64,000 nucleotides of DNA from Oceanimonas sp052119705. GTDB lineage: Bacteria > Pseudomonadota > Gammaproteobacteria > Enterobacterales > Aeromonadaceae. The stretch lies in assembly GCF_052119705.1 (NCBI RefSeq), contig NZ_JBGQOP010000003.1, positions 1 to 64,000 of the forward strand, in the 5' to 3' direction. This document shows, piece by piece, positions 16,984 through 26,689 of the stretch. Numbering within the stretch: the stretch's first letter is position 1; the number at the start of each line of letters is the position of its first letter. A program made the translations under genes and the position numbers. Below the pieces are notes generated by a model. That model saw only the letters and a program-made list of their open reading frames with translations, did no database searches and was not told where the DNA came from.

Positions 16984-17775
16984 ATGTGTGAACTGCTAGG
17001 TATGAGCGCCAATGTGCCCACGGATATTTGCTTTAGCTTTACCGGCTTAATGCAAAGAGGTGGCCGAACCGGTCCTCATAAAGATGGCTGGGGCATTGTC
17101 TTTTACGAAGGCAAGGGCTTGCGTACCTTTAAAGATCCTAACCCTTCTAGTCAGTCGCGCATCGCCAAATTGGTACAAGAATATCCGATTAAAAGCTGCT
17201 CCGTGATAAGCCATATTCGCCAAGCAAACCGCGGCGGCATAGCGCTGGAAAATACCCATCCTTTTACCCGTGAGTTATGGGGCCGTTATTGGACCTTCGC
17301 TCATAATGGTCAGCTCACTGATTACAGTCATCTTGAAACCGGTCGTCATAATCCGGTGGGAGAAACCGACAGTGAATTGGCTTTTTGTTGGATTTTGGAT
17401 GCCATGGAGCGCCAATATCCCACTAAGCCTCAAGATGCGGCGGCCATGAAAGAGATGTTTAATTACGTGGCCAGCCTCTGTGATCAGCTGCGCGCCTTGG
17501 GCGTGTTTAATATGCTGCTCAGCGACGGCGAATACTTGATGACCTATTGCACCAATAATTTGCATTGGCTGACGCGCCGCGCGCCCTTTGGCCCGGCACG
17601 CCTAATCGATGAAGACGTGGAAATCGACTTTCAAAAAGAAACCACGGCCAATGACGTAGTAACCGTGATTGCCACCCAGCCGTTGACCCACGATGAACCT
17701 TGGCAAAAAATGCAGCCCGGCGAGTTTAATTTATTCTTATTGGGTGAGCGCATCTCGGCGACGGATTTAACCTAA
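16984..17775 (+). CDS. yafJ: Class II glutamine amidotransferase YafJ
   Basis: 263 residues, Ntn-hydrolase fold with the catalytic Cys2 directly after Met1 (MCELLGMSAN). It includes HKDGWGIVFYEG, SHIRQANRGG and NTHPFTRELWGRYWTFAHNGQL. The substrate amidated by YafJ is not established. It starts 5 bp after gmhA, hence one operon. Confidence 0.92.
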   Translation: MCELLGMSANVPTDICFSFTGLMQRGGRTGPHKDGWGIVFYEGKGLRTFKDPNPSSQSRIAKLVQEYPIKSCSVISHIRQANRGGIALENTHPFTRELWGRYWTFAHNGQLTDYSHLETGRHNPVGETDSELAFCWILDAMERQYPTKPQDAAAMKEMFNYVASLCDQLRALGVFNMLLSDGEYLMTYCTNNLHWLTRRAPFGPARLIDEDVEIDFQKETTANDVVTVIATQPLTHDEPWQKMQPGEFNLFLLGERISATDLT

Positions 17776-17778
17776 TAG

Positions 17779-17827
17779 GTGAAGAGTGAAGAGTGAAGAG
17801 TGAAGAGTGAAGAGTGAAGAGTGAAGA
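17779..17827 (+). repeat. GTGAAGA heptamer, seven perfect copies
   Basis: Seven perfect tandem copies of GTGAAGA begin 3 bp after the yafJ stop. A complementary C-rich run (CACTTCACTCTTTACCC type) lies at about 17918-17939, so the two could pair across about 90 nt. Confidence 0.9.
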
Positions 17828-17979
17828 GGAAAGATTGCATCTAAACCCGAGATCTAAAGGCTGTTCGCTGCGCTTGTTTACTGTGCTTGGCGTTACGCGC
17901 TGTTAACACTCGTCCACTTCACTCTTTACCCTTCACGTTCTCTGCCGTGGCAAACACATTTTAAAAATGGGATAGCCGA

Positions 17980-18531
17980 ATGACAAAAACCAAGATTATT
18001 GCTTTTTCTGGCAGCTTACGAGCCGCCTCTTTTAACACTCAGGTCATTAAGGCGGCGCAACAGCTGGCGCCTGAGGGCTGTGAGATTGAGTTGATCGACT
18101 ACTCAGCCCTGCCTTTATATAACCAAGATCAAGCGGATCAATGCACGCCACTCTTGGTGTTGGACATTGCGGAAAAAGTACGGGCAGCAGATGCTATTCT
18201 GTGGGCCACGCCCGAATATAACTATTCGCTGCCGGGCGCCTTAAAAAACCTCATTGACTGGTTATCTCGCCAAGCGCCCCAGCCATTGGCAGGCAAACCG
18301 GCGGCCATTATCAGCGCCAGCATGGGCCTGTTGGGTGGTGCCCGTGTGCAATATCATTTACGGCAAATTTTGGTGTGCTTAGATGTGCATGTGCTGAATA
18401 AGCCCGAGATCATGATAGGGCTTGCCCATGAAAAATTTGATGCCCAAGGCCAGTTGCTTGATGAGAAAACACAAACACTGATCGCCACGCAAATGCAGGC
18501 GTTATGCGCGTTTAGCAAGCAGTTGGATTAA
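17980..18531 (+). CDS. NAD(P)H-dependent FMN reductase (ChrR/YieF-like)
   Basis: 183 residues, flavodoxin-like fold. The N-terminal phosphate loop GSLRAASFNTQV (about residues 11-22) and the flavin-contact segment TPEYNYSLPGALKNLIDWLSR are those of the NADPH:quinone/chromate reductase family. The physiological substrate cannot be read from sequence. It is probably monocistronic. Confidence 0.87.
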   Translation: MTKTKIIAFSGSLRAASFNTQVIKAAQQLAPEGCEIELIDYSALPLYNQDQADQCTPLLVLDIAEKVRAADAILWATPEYNYSLPGALKNLIDWLSRQAPQPLAGKPAAIISASMGLLGGARVQYHLRQILVCLDVHVLNKPEIMIGLAHEKFDAQGQLLDEKTQTLIATQMQALCAFSKQLD

Positions 18532-18561
18532 AGTTGGGCGCTGCTTTTTAGGCCCTTATGC

Positions 18562-18651
18562 TGTCTTTGCGAGCGCAGCGAAGTAATCCATGCTACAAGT
18601 TTGCCCAGAGCCAAACATGGATTGCCGCGTCGTTACACTCCTCGCAACGAC
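18562..18651. repeat. Palindromic intergenic element
   Basis: The left arm TGTCTTTGCGAGCGCAGCGA...AATCCATG is mirrored by CATGGATTGCCGCGTCG...CGCAACGAC, leaving a loop of about 25 nt. Similar palindromes are widely scattered in many bacterial genomes. The rest of 18532-18879 holds no gene. Confidence 0.65.
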
Positions 18652-18790
18652 CAAGGGGTTGGGCTCTGGCTTTTTGTAGGGGCGAATTTATTCGACCGGT
18701 TTGGGGGCGGAGCTAGAATTGTTGATCCAATAAATAGCCACGGATTGTACTCTTCATTCTTAACAGCTTTTATTCAGATGTGATCACTCT

Positions 18791-18824
18791 TTTTCCGTGC
18801 GTTGCGCGTTCTTCCGTTGCAAAA
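18791..18824. repeat. 34-bp dispersed repeat, copy 1
   Basis: The block beginning TTTTCCGTGCGTTGCGCG and ending CCGTTGCAAAA is matched in inverse orientation at 43177-43210 with only two differences in 34 bases. Confidence 0.8.
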
Positions 18825-18879
18825 AATCTTGAGTCTCTAAGCGGTAGGTCACTCACCCGCATCGGTTATACCGTGCGGT

Positions 18880-20082
18880 TTAAGCATGAGAGGCTTCAAG
18901 CTTGGGCTTATTAATGATCTGTAAGTAGCTGAGCGCCCACATCACTAAACCCCCAGCAAATAATGCCGCGGCCACATAACCGGTCTGATTGGGCATTGCA
19001 CCTTCTGCAATCACAATGCCACCTACCCAAGGGCCAATGGCATTGGCAATATTAAAGGCACATTGTACCAGCGCCCCTATCATGGCGTGGCCATTAGGTG
19101 ACACATCCATCAACAAGGTTTGGATCAAGGTGGCTAAGCCAAGACTGCAGCCGATAAAAAATATCACCCCATAAAGCAGCCAAATATGATGGCTGGCCGT
19201 GACATAGGCCAGCGCAAAGATGATAGTGCCCACCAATACTAGCCCCGTGGTGTTAATGGCCGATTTATCGGCGGCTTTTCCCAACACATAATTACCCAGC
19301 GTGGAGCCGATGCCAAACATCACCATGGCGATGGAAATGGTGTAGGCGGGGGTGTCGGTGACCTGCAAAATGGTGTCGGCAATGTAGGTGTAAATACAAA
19401 ACACGCCGCCAAAACCTATGATCACTATGCCTAAAATAGACCACACCAGTTTGTTTTTGAGTACGCCAAATTGGTTGAGCAGATTAGACGGCTGGCTGTT
19501 TTTTACGTTGGGCACAAATCGATAAACGCAGATAAAGGCGATGAAAGACAAGAATCCAGCACCGGCTAAACAATAACGCCAGCTTAAATACTGCCCGACT
19601 AAGGTCACTATGGGCACGCCGACAATGGTGGCTATGGTTAACCCCATAAAGACTTTCGACATAAAGCTGGCGCGTTGGCCTTGGGGCGCAATCTCTGCCG
19701 CTAATAAAATCGCCGCACCAAAATAGGCGCCATGGGGCAGGCCGCTTAAAAACCGAAACACCACCAATTGCTCAAGTGAGTTGGCGAAGGCGCTTAAGCT
19801 ATTGGCCAAGCACATTAAACTTAAAAAGATCAGCAGTGCGGTGCGTTTTCTCATGTTAGCGCTGGCCAACATTAAAATGGGCGCGCCCACCACCACGCCT
19901 ATGGCATAGGCACTAATCGCATAACCGCTTTGAGCGGGTGTGGAACTAAAGGTGTCACTGATCAGTGGCAACATGGGCATCATGGAGAATTCAGACAGCC
20001 CTAAAATAAAGGTACCGAGCGCGAGCACCACCAAAATGGCGCTTCTATTAAGTTGACGAGAAACTGGCGTTACCTCTGCCAT
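18880..20082 (-). CDS. MFS transporter, sugar-efflux/AraJ-like (DHA1)
   Basis: A 400-residue, 12-helix major facilitator. Helix 1 reads ILVVLALGTFILGLSEF and the helix 4-5 loop has RFLSGLPHGAYFGAAI, both typical of the DHA1 AraJ/YdeA/NepI branch that exports sugars, nucleosides or drugs. Substrate unknown. AAGGTGG four bases before the ATG fixes the start. It is transcribed toward the 18.8 kb intergenic repeats. Confidence 0.85.
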   Translation of the reverse strand: MAEVTPVSRQLNRSAILVVLALGTFILGLSEFSMMPMLPLISDTFSSTPAQSGYAISAYAIGVVVGAPILMLASANMRKRTALLIFLSLMCLANSLSAFANSLEQLVVFRFLSGLPHGAYFGAAILLAAEIAPQGQRASFMSKVFMGLTIATIVGVPIVTLVGQYLSWRYCLAGAGFLSFIAFICVYRFVPNVKNSQPSNLLNQFGVLKNKLVWSILGIVIIGFGGVFCIYTYIADTILQVTDTPAYTISIAMVMFGIGSTLGNYVLGKAADKSAINTTGLVLVGTIIFALAYVTASHHIWLLYGVIFFIGCSLGLATLIQTLLMDVSPNGHAMIGALVQCAFNIANAIGPWVGGIVIAEGAMPNQTGYVAAALFAGGLVMWALSYLQIINKPKLEASHA

Positions 20083-20121
20083 AAAACCACCTTAAAAAAT
20101 AATATCTATAAATGACCGTCT

Positions 20122-20160
20122 AAAAACAAAACCCCGAGCCTCACGGTTCGGGGTTTTTTC
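20122..20160 (-). terminator. purMN terminator (bidirectional)
   Basis: The stem AAACCCCGAGCC / GGTTCGGGGTTT has T-runs on both strands, 25 bp past the purN stop. A short 7-nt-period run (CTAGCTT, CTAGCTT) follows at about 20160-20176. Confidence 0.8.
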
Positions 20161-20184
20161 TAGCTTCTAGCTTAAGGCTATTTT

Positions 20185-20850
20185 TTATTCTTGCGCATAA
20201 CCTTGGGCGGGCAAAAGCGCGCCGTCTAGGTAGGCTTTGCCTTGTTGCATCACGGCGCGGCCATCGCAGAACCAGCGAACCGTCAGCGGATAAATAGCAT
20301 GCTCTTGTACTTGCACTCGCTGGGCCAGGCTTTGTGCATCATCATCTTCAAACACAGGTACCCGTGCTTGAAGAATAACCGGGCCACCATCCAGCTCTTC
20401 GGTAACAAAGTGCACGCTGCAACCGTGCTCTGCATCACCCGCATCAAGGGCTTTTTGATGAGTGTGTAAACCTTGATAGCGGGGCAGCAAAGATGGATGA
20501 ATATTCAGTAAGCGATTTTGATAATGGCGCACAAACTCAGGCGTTAAAATACGCATAAAGCCGGCTAACACCACCAAATTCGGCTGATATTCATCTATGG
20601 CTTGCATCAGCGCCCTATCAAAGCTCGCGCGATCTGCATAATCCGCATTTGCCACTACCTGAGTCTTGATACCGGCGAGTTTGGCACGGGCCAAGCCGTA
20701 GGCATCGGCCTTATTGCTGACAACTCCGACTATTTCTCCGCCCAGCTGATTTGTGTCAGACTGATCGAGCAAGGCCTGTAAGTTACTGCCGTTGCCTGAG
20801 ATCAGTACTACTATTCGCGTCGAGGGTCGAGTGGCAGAACTGCGGTTCAT
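20185..20850 (-). CDS. purN: Phosphoribosylglycinamide formyltransferase
   Basis: Third step of purine synthesis, GAR + 10-formyl-THF to FGAR. 221 residues (E. coli 212; about nine extra at the N-terminus before IVVLISGNGSNLQALLDQ). The formyl-transfer site is LAGFMRILTPEFVRHYQNRLLNIHPSLLP with the catalytic Asn-His-Asp set (GCSVHFV, DGGPVI). The start overlaps the purM stop by 4 bp (ATGA). Confidence 0.97.
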   Translation of the reverse strand: MNRSSATRPSTRIVVLISGNGSNLQALLDQSDTNQLGGEIVGVVSNKADAYGLARAKLAGIKTQVVANADYADRASFDRALMQAIDEYQPNLVVLAGFMRILTPEFVRHYQNRLLNIHPSLLPRYQGLHTHQKALDAGDAEHGCSVHFVTEELDGGPVILQARVPVFEDDDAQSLAQRVQVQEHAIYPLTVRWFCDGRAVMQQGKAYLDGALLPAQGYAQE

Positions 20851-21884
20851 TTAATCTCAACCTGCTCTTCGCCCTCGGCGGCATTATCAATGCTACCAAT
20901 TAACCAACACTGCTCGCCTTGGTCTTGCATAAATTTAACCGCGTCTGCCGCTTGGTCAGCAGGCAGGGCGATTACCATGCCCACACCACAGTTAAAGGTG
21001 CGATACATTTCTTTGGTTTCTACGTTACCGGCAGTTTGTAACCAGCTAAACACTTCTGGCCACTGCCAGCTGGCGCCATCGACGAGGGCTTTAGTGCCTT
21101 TTGGCAACACGCGAGGAATGTTTTCCCAGAAGCCGCCACCGGTAATGTGGCTTAGCGCGTGAATGTCGAACTGCTTGATAAGCTCTAATACCGGCTTTAC
21201 GTAGATGCGGGTTGGCTCCATCAAGGCATCGGCCAAGGTAGCGTCACCTAATGGCTGCTGCAGATCCGCTTTGCTCACTTCTAAAATTTTGCGGATCAAA
21301 GAGAAACCGTTGGAGTGCGGGCCGCTTGATGCCAAAGCAATCAGCGCATCACCGGCAGCCACTTTAGTACCATCGATAATGTCGCTTTTTTCCACTACGC
21401 CTACGCAAAAGCCAGCTAAGTCGTAATCGCCAGCATGATACATGCCGGGCATTTCGGCGGTTTCGCCGCCAATTAAGGCACAACCGCTCAGCTCACAGCC
21501 CACACCTATGCCGGTGACCACTTCGGCCGCCGCATCTACGTCTAACTTGCCGGTGGCATAGTAGTCGAGGAAAAACAGTGGCTCGCCGCCTTGAACGATC
21601 AAGTCGTTCACGCACATGGCTACCAGATCTATGCCCACGCCTTGGTGGCGTTTTAGGTCAATCGCCAAGCGCAACTTAGTGCCCACGCCGTCGGTGCCGG
21701 CGACTAATACCGGTTCTTTGTAGCCGGTGGGTAGCTGGCATAAAGCGCCAAAGCCCCCGAGTCCGCCCATTACTTCAGGGCGATGTGTGCGACGGCTAAC
21801 GCCTTTGATGCGTTCAACCAGTGCATTACCAGCATCGATATCAACACCAGCGTCTTTGTAGCTCAGGGGTTTGTTCTGCGTCAC
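20847..21884 (-). CDS. purM: Phosphoribosylformylglycinamidine cyclo-ligase
   Basis: Fifth step of purine synthesis, FGAM to AIR. 345 residues, the usual length. Family signatures: YKDAGVDIDAGN start, LVAGTDGVGTKLRLA, MCVNDLIVQGGEPLFFLDYYA, GGETAEMPGMY, SHITGGGFWENIPR. It begins with GTG behind AAGG. It forms an operon with purN and is divergent from upp, the E. coli arrangement. Confidence 0.97.
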   Translation of the reverse strand: MTQNKPLSYKDAGVDIDAGNALVERIKGVSRRTHRPEVMGGLGGFGALCQLPTGYKEPVLVAGTDGVGTKLRLAIDLKRHQGVGIDLVAMCVNDLIVQGGEPLFFLDYYATGKLDVDAAAEVVTGIGVGCELSGCALIGGETAEMPGMYHAGDYDLAGFCVGVVEKSDIIDGTKVAAGDALIALASSGPHSNGFSLIRKILEVSKADLQQPLGDATLADALMEPTRIYVKPVLELIKQFDIHALSHITGGGFWENIPRVLPKGTKALVDGASWQWPEVFSWLQTAGNVETKEMYRTFNCGVGMVIALPADQAADAVKFMQDQGEQCWLIGSIDNAAEGEEQVEIK

Positions 21885-22411
21885 GAGTGGTTACCTTGTC
21901 ATTATTGGGGGGAGCGGACTTGTCTAGCTGCGGATGCCGACTATGCTGGCCTCATTTGGGGTTCGGCATTAGCACTGTGCACGGCAATTGCATCTGCGAG
22001 TCACGGTTTCGGTCGCTATTCTAATTTAATGCGCCAAGCAGTGCTACCTAACTGACAGCCGTAAACTATAAGCTTTGAGCCGTTAGTTAAAGAAAACAGT
22101 AATATCGTCTTTGGTAATGGCAGCCTTAGCGGCTAAATTTTGCGTAGTAGCTAAGGTATCAGTCTAACTTTGGCCACCAAACCAAGGCAGTGCTAGGTGT
22201 AATGAGTAACGCCAGCCAACCTTCACACATCAGGGATTGCTGGCGTATTACTGGTTTAAAGGTGGTTTAAAGGTGGGTTAATGGTTAATGGTTACTGGAG
22301 CCTGCTTTGCGGTGAGTGCGCTAAAAATCTGCCGCTGGATATTATTCTGTGCTAAAATTTTGCGGTTTTTTGCGCATGGTCGTGAATGCAAATTCGAGTG
22401 GGAGAAGGTGA
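21885..22411. promoter_or_regulatory. purM/upp divergent regulatory region
   Basis: 527 bp without a gene. A candidate upp promoter has an extended -10 (TGCTAAAAT, hexamer at 22353-22358) and a weak -35 near 22330. No clear PurR palindrome was found for purM, although purMN is a PurR target in E. coli. Confidence 0.45.
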
Positions 22412-23038
22412 ATGAAAGTCGTTGAAGTTAAGCACCCTTTGGTGAAACACAAGTTAGGGCTAATGCGCGAAGCCGACATTAGCACCAAACGCTTTCGTGA
22501 GCTGGCCAGAGAAGTCGGTAGCCTGCTGACCTATGAAGCCACCGCCGATTTTGAGACCGAAAAAACCACCATTGAAGGCTGGAACGGCCCCACGCTTGTT
22601 GACCAGCTAAAAGGTAAAAAGGTGACGGTAGTGCCTATCTTACGTGCCGGTTTAGGCATGATGGACGGCGTGCTGGAGCATATGCCGGGCGCACGAGTCA
22701 GCGTAGTGGGCGTGTATCGGGACGAAGAAACCCTGCAGCCGGTGCACTATTTCAATAAGTTGGTGAGCCATATCGATGAGCGCATCGCCTTGATCGTGGA
22801 CCCTATGTTGGCCACCGGTGGCTCCATGATTGCCACTATCGACTTGCTGAAAGAAAAAGGCTGTCGCCACTTTAAGGTAATAGTGCTGGTGGCCGCTCCC
22901 GAGGGGTTAAAGGCATTAGAAGCCGCACACCCTGAGGTAGAGCTGTATTGCGCGGGCATAGATGAGCGCCTCGACGAGAATGGCTACATCATCCCGGGCT
23001 TGGGTGACGCGGGCGATAAAATATTTGGTACTAAATAA
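22412..23038 (+). CDS. upp: Uracil phosphoribosyltransferase
   Basis: Salvages uracil with PRPP to UMP. 208 residues, as in E. coli. Includes VKHPLVKHKLGLMR, the PRPP loop VDPMLATGGSMIATIDLLKEKGC and the C-terminal DERLDENGYIIPGLGDAGDKIFGT. A strong GGAGAAGG site precedes the ATG. A terminator hairpin separates it from uraA. Confidence 0.98.
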   Translation: MKVVEVKHPLVKHKLGLMREADISTKRFRELAREVGSLLTYEATADFETEKTTIEGWNGPTLVDQLKGKKVTVVPILRAGLGMMDGVLEHMPGARVSVVGVYRDEETLQPVHYFNKLVSHIDERIALIVDPMLATGGSMIATIDLLKEKGCRHFKVIVLVAAPEGLKALEAAHPEVELYCAGIDERLDENGYIIPGLGDAGDKIFGTK

Positions 23039-23041
23039 GCG

Positions 23042-23067
23042 AAAAACCGGCAATGGCCGGTTTTTTT
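23042..23067 (+). terminator. upp terminator/attenuator
   Basis: AAAAACCGGC, three-base loop, GGCCGGTTTTTTT. It lies 4 bp after the upp stop and 28 bp before uraA, so uraA transcription relies on read-through or its own promoter. Confidence 0.85.
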
Positions 23068-23095
23068 CCGCCTACATTTACGCAAGGTCAGATCC

Positions 23096-24397
23096 ATGAG
23101 TTCACAACCCCACACACCCGCGCCCAGCTCAACGCCTCCGGCTAACCCTCAACCGTTAAGCCCTCAATCGTCAGCGGTTGAGTCACGGCTGCACCAAGCG
23201 TTAGCTGGCTCACAAATGTTGTTTGTGGCTTTTGGCGCCTTGGTGTTGATGCCACTTATTACAGGTCTTGATCCTAACGTGGCCTTGTTTACCGCCGGCA
23301 TGGGCACCTTGGTGTTTCAGCTGTGTACTAAACGCCAAGTGCCGATTTTTTTAGCCTCTTCGTTTGCTTTTATCGCCCCCATTTTATACGGCGTACAAAC
23401 TTGGGGCATACCGGCCACCATGAGCGGCATTATGGCGGCGGGCTTTATGTATGTGTTGCTCAGCCAGCTGATCCGCTGGCGGGGTACCGCCTTGCTCACT
23501 CGGCTTTTACCCCCTGTGGTCGTGGGCCCGGTGATCATGGTGATAGGACTTGGCTTGGCGCCGATGGCGGTGAACATGGCCATTGGCAAGACGGGGGATG
23601 GCTCAGCTGTATTAATTGAGCACGATATCGCGCTCTGGCTATCTTTGCCGGCGCTGCTCACTACCTTATTGGTGTCGACCATGGCCAAAGGCGTGTTTCG
23701 CTTGGTGCCGATTAGTGCCGGTATTGCGGTGGGGTATGGCTTAGCGCTCGGGTTTGGGGTGGTAGACTTTGCTCCGGTACAAAACGCGGCTTGGATTTCT
23801 ATGCCGCACTTTGTCGCCCCAGAGTGGCACTGGCAGGCGGTGCTGTTTATGTTACCCGTGGCCATAGCGCCGGCCATCGAACATATTGGTGATATCTTGG
23901 CCATCAGCTCAGTGACAGGTAAAGACTATCTGAAGAAGCCGGGTCTGCATCGCACTATCTTAGGTGACGGTTTAGCGACCATGGGGGCGTCATGTTTTGG
24001 TGGCCCTCCTAACACCACCTACTCTGAAGTCACGGGGGCTGTGATGCTCACCAAAAACTTTAATCCGGTGATCATGACCTGGGCGGCAGGCTTTGCCATA
24101 GTGCTCGCCTTCGTCGGTAAGTTTGGCGCGCTTATGCTGAGCATTCCCACCCCTGTGATGGGCGGCATCATGATTTTACTGTTCGGCTCCATTGCGACCG
24201 TAGGCTTAAACAGTTTGATCAAGCATCAGGTGGACTTATCGCAGGCCCGTAACTTATGCATAGTGGCAGTGATTTTGATCTTCGGCATCGGCGGCATGGC
24301 CTTTGGTATCGGTGGCTTTAGCCTACAAGGCATCAGCTTATGCGGTATAGTCGGCATCTTATTGAATCTGATCTTACCGAAAACACGCCCTAACTAG
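23096..24397 (+). CDS. uraA: Uracil:proton symporter
   Basis: Imports uracil; NCS2 family, 14-helix fold. 433 residues (E. coli 429) with an extra proline-rich N-terminus of about 35 residues. Includes FGALVLMPLITGLDPNVALFTAGMGT, the substrate-site helix EHIGDILAIS and GGPPNTTYSEVTGAVMLTKNF. Paired with upp as uptake plus salvage. Confidence 0.95.
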   Translation: MSSQPHTPAPSSTPPANPQPLSPQSSAVESRLHQALAGSQMLFVAFGALVLMPLITGLDPNVALFTAGMGTLVFQLCTKRQVPIFLASSFAFIAPILYGVQTWGIPATMSGIMAAGFMYVLLSQLIRWRGTALLTRLLPPVVVGPVIMVIGLGLAPMAVNMAIGKTGDGSAVLIEHDIALWLSLPALLTTLLVSTMAKGVFRLVPISAGIAVGYGLALGFGVVDFAPVQNAAWISMPHFVAPEWHWQAVLFMLPVAIAPAIEHIGDILAISSVTGKDYLKKPGLHRTILGDGLATMGASCFGGPPNTTYSEVTGAVMLTKNFNPVIMTWAAGFAIVLAFVGKFGALMLSIPTPVMGGIMILLFGSIATVGLNSLIKHQVDLSQARNLCIVAVILIFGIGGMAFGIGGFSLQGISLCGIVGILLNLILPKTRPN

Positions 24398-24548
24398 TCT
24401 GGTTTGTGAAAGCCACTGGTTTGTAAAAACAGTGCTAGTTAAGATGGACTCCCGCTTATTAAAGATGGCGAACAGATATTGATAAATTTCTTACTGCGCC
24501 CCTCTGCCGCCGCTGCCAAATGTGGCCCCAGCAAGGAGCATGGCTAAC

Positions 24549-25283
24549 ATGAGTAGCGATGACGAGCCGACTCAGCCAACGCAACTGGCACTGGCGGTGC
24601 AACTGCCCGACGATGAAACCTTTGCCAGTTTTTATACCGGTGATAATGCCCAGCTGATCACGGCGCTTAAAAACGCCGCCATTGGCCAAGGCGATGACTT
24701 GCTCTATTTTTGGGGGCAAGAGGGCAGTGGCCGTTCGCACTTATTGCACGCGGCCTGTGCCGAGTTGGATGGTGAGCAGGATGCCGCAGGCTATATCTCG
24801 TTGGACTTGCACGCGCAAATGTCGCCCCAGATGCTGGATGGCATGGAGCACTTAGCACTGGTTTGTTTAGATAATCTGGATGCCATCGCAGGCGTTACCG
24901 CTTGGGAGCAGGCGGTGTTTAACTTCTTTAACCGTCGCCATTTTAATCGTCTTAATGAGCAGGGCCTAGGCTCCTTGGTGGTGAGTGCCAATAATGCGCC
25001 GCGCCATTTAGGGTTAGCGCTGCCAGATCTGGCCTCGCGCCTCGACTGGGGCGTGGCCTATCAGCTCAAACCGCTCGATGATGAGGGTAAACTTAGCGCC
25101 CTGCAGCTGCGCTCAGAATTGCGTGGCTTTAAGCTACCCACAGATGTAGGGCGGTTTTTACTCAGTCGCTTGTCGCGAGACATGAGCACCTTGCTCGCGG
25201 CGCTAGACTTACTCGACAACGCCTCGTTTCAAGCCAAGCGCAAACTCAGCGTTCCTTTCGCCAAAGAAGTGTTGGGGTTTTAA
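24549..25283 (+). CDS. hda: DnaA regulatory inactivator Hda
   Basis: About 244 residues. With the DNA-loaded beta clamp it stimulates ATP hydrolysis by DnaA and so limits re-initiation. AAA+ fold with Walker A-like WGQEGSGRSHLLHA, Walker B LVCLDNLDAI and the sensor segment; QLALAVQLPDDETFASF at the N-terminus is the clamp-binding and linker part. The ATG at 24549 (MSSDDE) stands about 10 bases behind AAGGAG, a better distance than upstream ATGs. Order upp-uraA-hda is as in enterobacteria. Confidence 0.93.
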   Translation: MSSDDEPTQPTQLALAVQLPDDETFASFYTGDNAQLITALKNAAIGQGDDLLYFWGQEGSGRSHLLHAACAELDGEQDAAGYISLDLHAQMSPQMLDGMEHLALVCLDNLDAIAGVTAWEQAVFNFFNRRHFNRLNEQGLGSLVVSANNAPRHLGLALPDLASRLDWGVAYQLKPLDDEGKLSALQLRSELRGFKLPTDVGRFLLSRLSRDMSTLLAALDLLDNASFQAKRKLSVPFAKEVLGF

Positions 25284-25289
25284 GCGAAG

Positions 25290-25317
25290 GTGAGGTGTGA
25301 GGAGTAAATAGTGAAGC
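25290..25317 (+). repeat. Heptad array after hda
   Basis: GTGAGGT, GTGAGGA, GTAAATA and GTGAAGC start 6 bp after the hda stop. A complementary run (TCCACTT, TACCCTT, CACTCTT) lies at about 25407-25431 against the patatin stop. Confidence 0.7.
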
Positions 25318-25426
25318 GGACGAGACAAGTCCAAACATATCAAACCTAATCCTATTCTGTAGTGAAGGAGTTTTTAAGCTAAAGGGTTGGCTTATGTTTA
25401 ACCCTTTCCACTTTACCCTTCACTCT

Positions 25427-26575
25427 TCACCTTGTTTTCACCTTCGGCTCCATCGCTAAAAACGCGCGCACTTCTTCCACTCGCGCTTGAGTATCTTGAT
25501 AGCCCAAGGCGATTAGCTCGCGACAATAATCTTGTTCAAATAATAAGAAACTCGACAGGCCTGTAGCATCGCCGGCGTTCACACCAAATAGGCGTAACAA
25601 AGTGCGAATATTTTGAGGCAATTTATGAAAATGCTTATGGGTCAGCTCGTCCAAGTTTTTACTGGGCTTGAGCACGAGATTGTCGATATGACGCAAGCCT
25701 AATTGGTCCCGTTTGCGCTCTGGCACCAACTTAATGGTGTTATTGACGCGCTGTAGCCGCTCTATATCTGAGGTTAGCGCATCGGTAAATACCGTATCTA
25801 ACAAGTGACCGGCAATGTCTGAGCTGCTGGGATCGCTGGGCAGGGTATCTGCACTGTGTTCATCGGGCGCCAGACTCACAATTAAGATGCGTTTAGCGCC
25901 TAAATGAATCGCCGGACTCAGTGGGTTTAATTGATGAATGGAACCATCACCGTAATGGTGGTTTTGCAGCCGACAGGGCTTAAACACAAAGGGCAAAGCA
26001 CTGCTGGCCATTAAATGGGGCGGCATAATAATAGCAGAACGACCAGAACGGCCAGATCTTGCCCAAGGCTCATGATAGGGGCGGCCTTGATAGAAGGTGG
26101 TGGAATCACCGGTATTGTAATTAGAAGCGGTGACAGCCAACACTTCTAGGGCGCCATACAGCAAGTTATTATCGATGCGCTGAAAGTCGATAAGCTTTTC
26201 TAATAACCGCTCCAGCGGGCTGTTATCAAACCAAGGTAGGGCAATTTGACTGGGTTTACCGATAGCGCCAAAAAATAGGCTTTTCAGTGAATGGCTGACT
26301 ACCTTGCCTACTTGTAGGCGCAGCACATCTTCGGTGTGCAAATTGCCCCATATATATTCGAGTTTGCGTACCCCAAGGTGAAAGCAAGAAGCGTAACAGG
26401 CCAACGCCGTGGCATTAATGGCGCCTGCCGAGGTGCCACATAAAATGGGAAAAGGAATCGCTTGGCCCCGCGGAAAACACTCGGCAATGGCCTTTAGTAC
26501 GCCCACTTGATAGGCGGCTCGGGCACCGCCGCCGGTCAGAACTAAGGCACAGCCATTGCTTGCTTCAGAGTCCAT
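25427..26575 (-). CDS. Patatin-like phospholipase
   Basis: 382 residues from the ATG at 26575, chosen because GGGAGG stands 6-7 bases upstream; the frame is open further up but lacks support. Patatin hydrolase with oxyanion loop GGGARAAYQVGVLKAIAE (residues about 15-32), nucleophile elbow GTSAG and the Asp of the Ser-Asp dyad in DGSIHQLNPL. Probably a cytosolic or membrane-associated lipid acyl hydrolase; substrate unknown. Confidence 0.85.
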   Translation of the reverse strand: MDSEASNGCALVLTGGGARAAYQVGVLKAIAECFPRGQAIPFPILCGTSAGAINATALACYASCFHLGVRKLEYIWGNLHTEDVLRLQVGKVVSHSLKSLFFGAIGKPSQIALPWFDNSPLERLLEKLIDFQRIDNNLLYGALEVLAVTASNYNTGDSTTFYQGRPYHEPWARSGRSGRSAIIMPPHLMASSALPFVFKPCRLQNHHYGDGSIHQLNPLSPAIHLGAKRILIVSLAPDEHSADTLPSDPSSSDIAGHLLDTVFTDALTSDIERLQRVNNTIKLVPERKRDQLGLRHIDNLVLKPSKNLDELTHKHFHKLPQNIRTLLRLFGVNAGDATGLSSFLLFEQDYCRELIALGYQDTQARVEEVRAFLAMEPKVKTR

Positions 26576-26689
26576 ATATACCTCCCTTTTCGCCCAGTAT
26601 AAGGGTTTGGTTATCAAGCACAAAGCCAAGCTTGTAACAAGGTTGTTAAGTGTGAACTGCACCGTGAATGGAGGCTTGTAGCCGCCATG

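Noticed and set aside
17779..17827. Possible CRISPR-like repeat array
   Set aside because: The repeats are contiguous 7-mers with no spacers and no cas genes nearby; simple tandem repeat.
21960..22020. PurR operator for purM
   Set aside because: Partial matches only (GAAACCGTGAC); no palindrome close enough to the PurR consensus.
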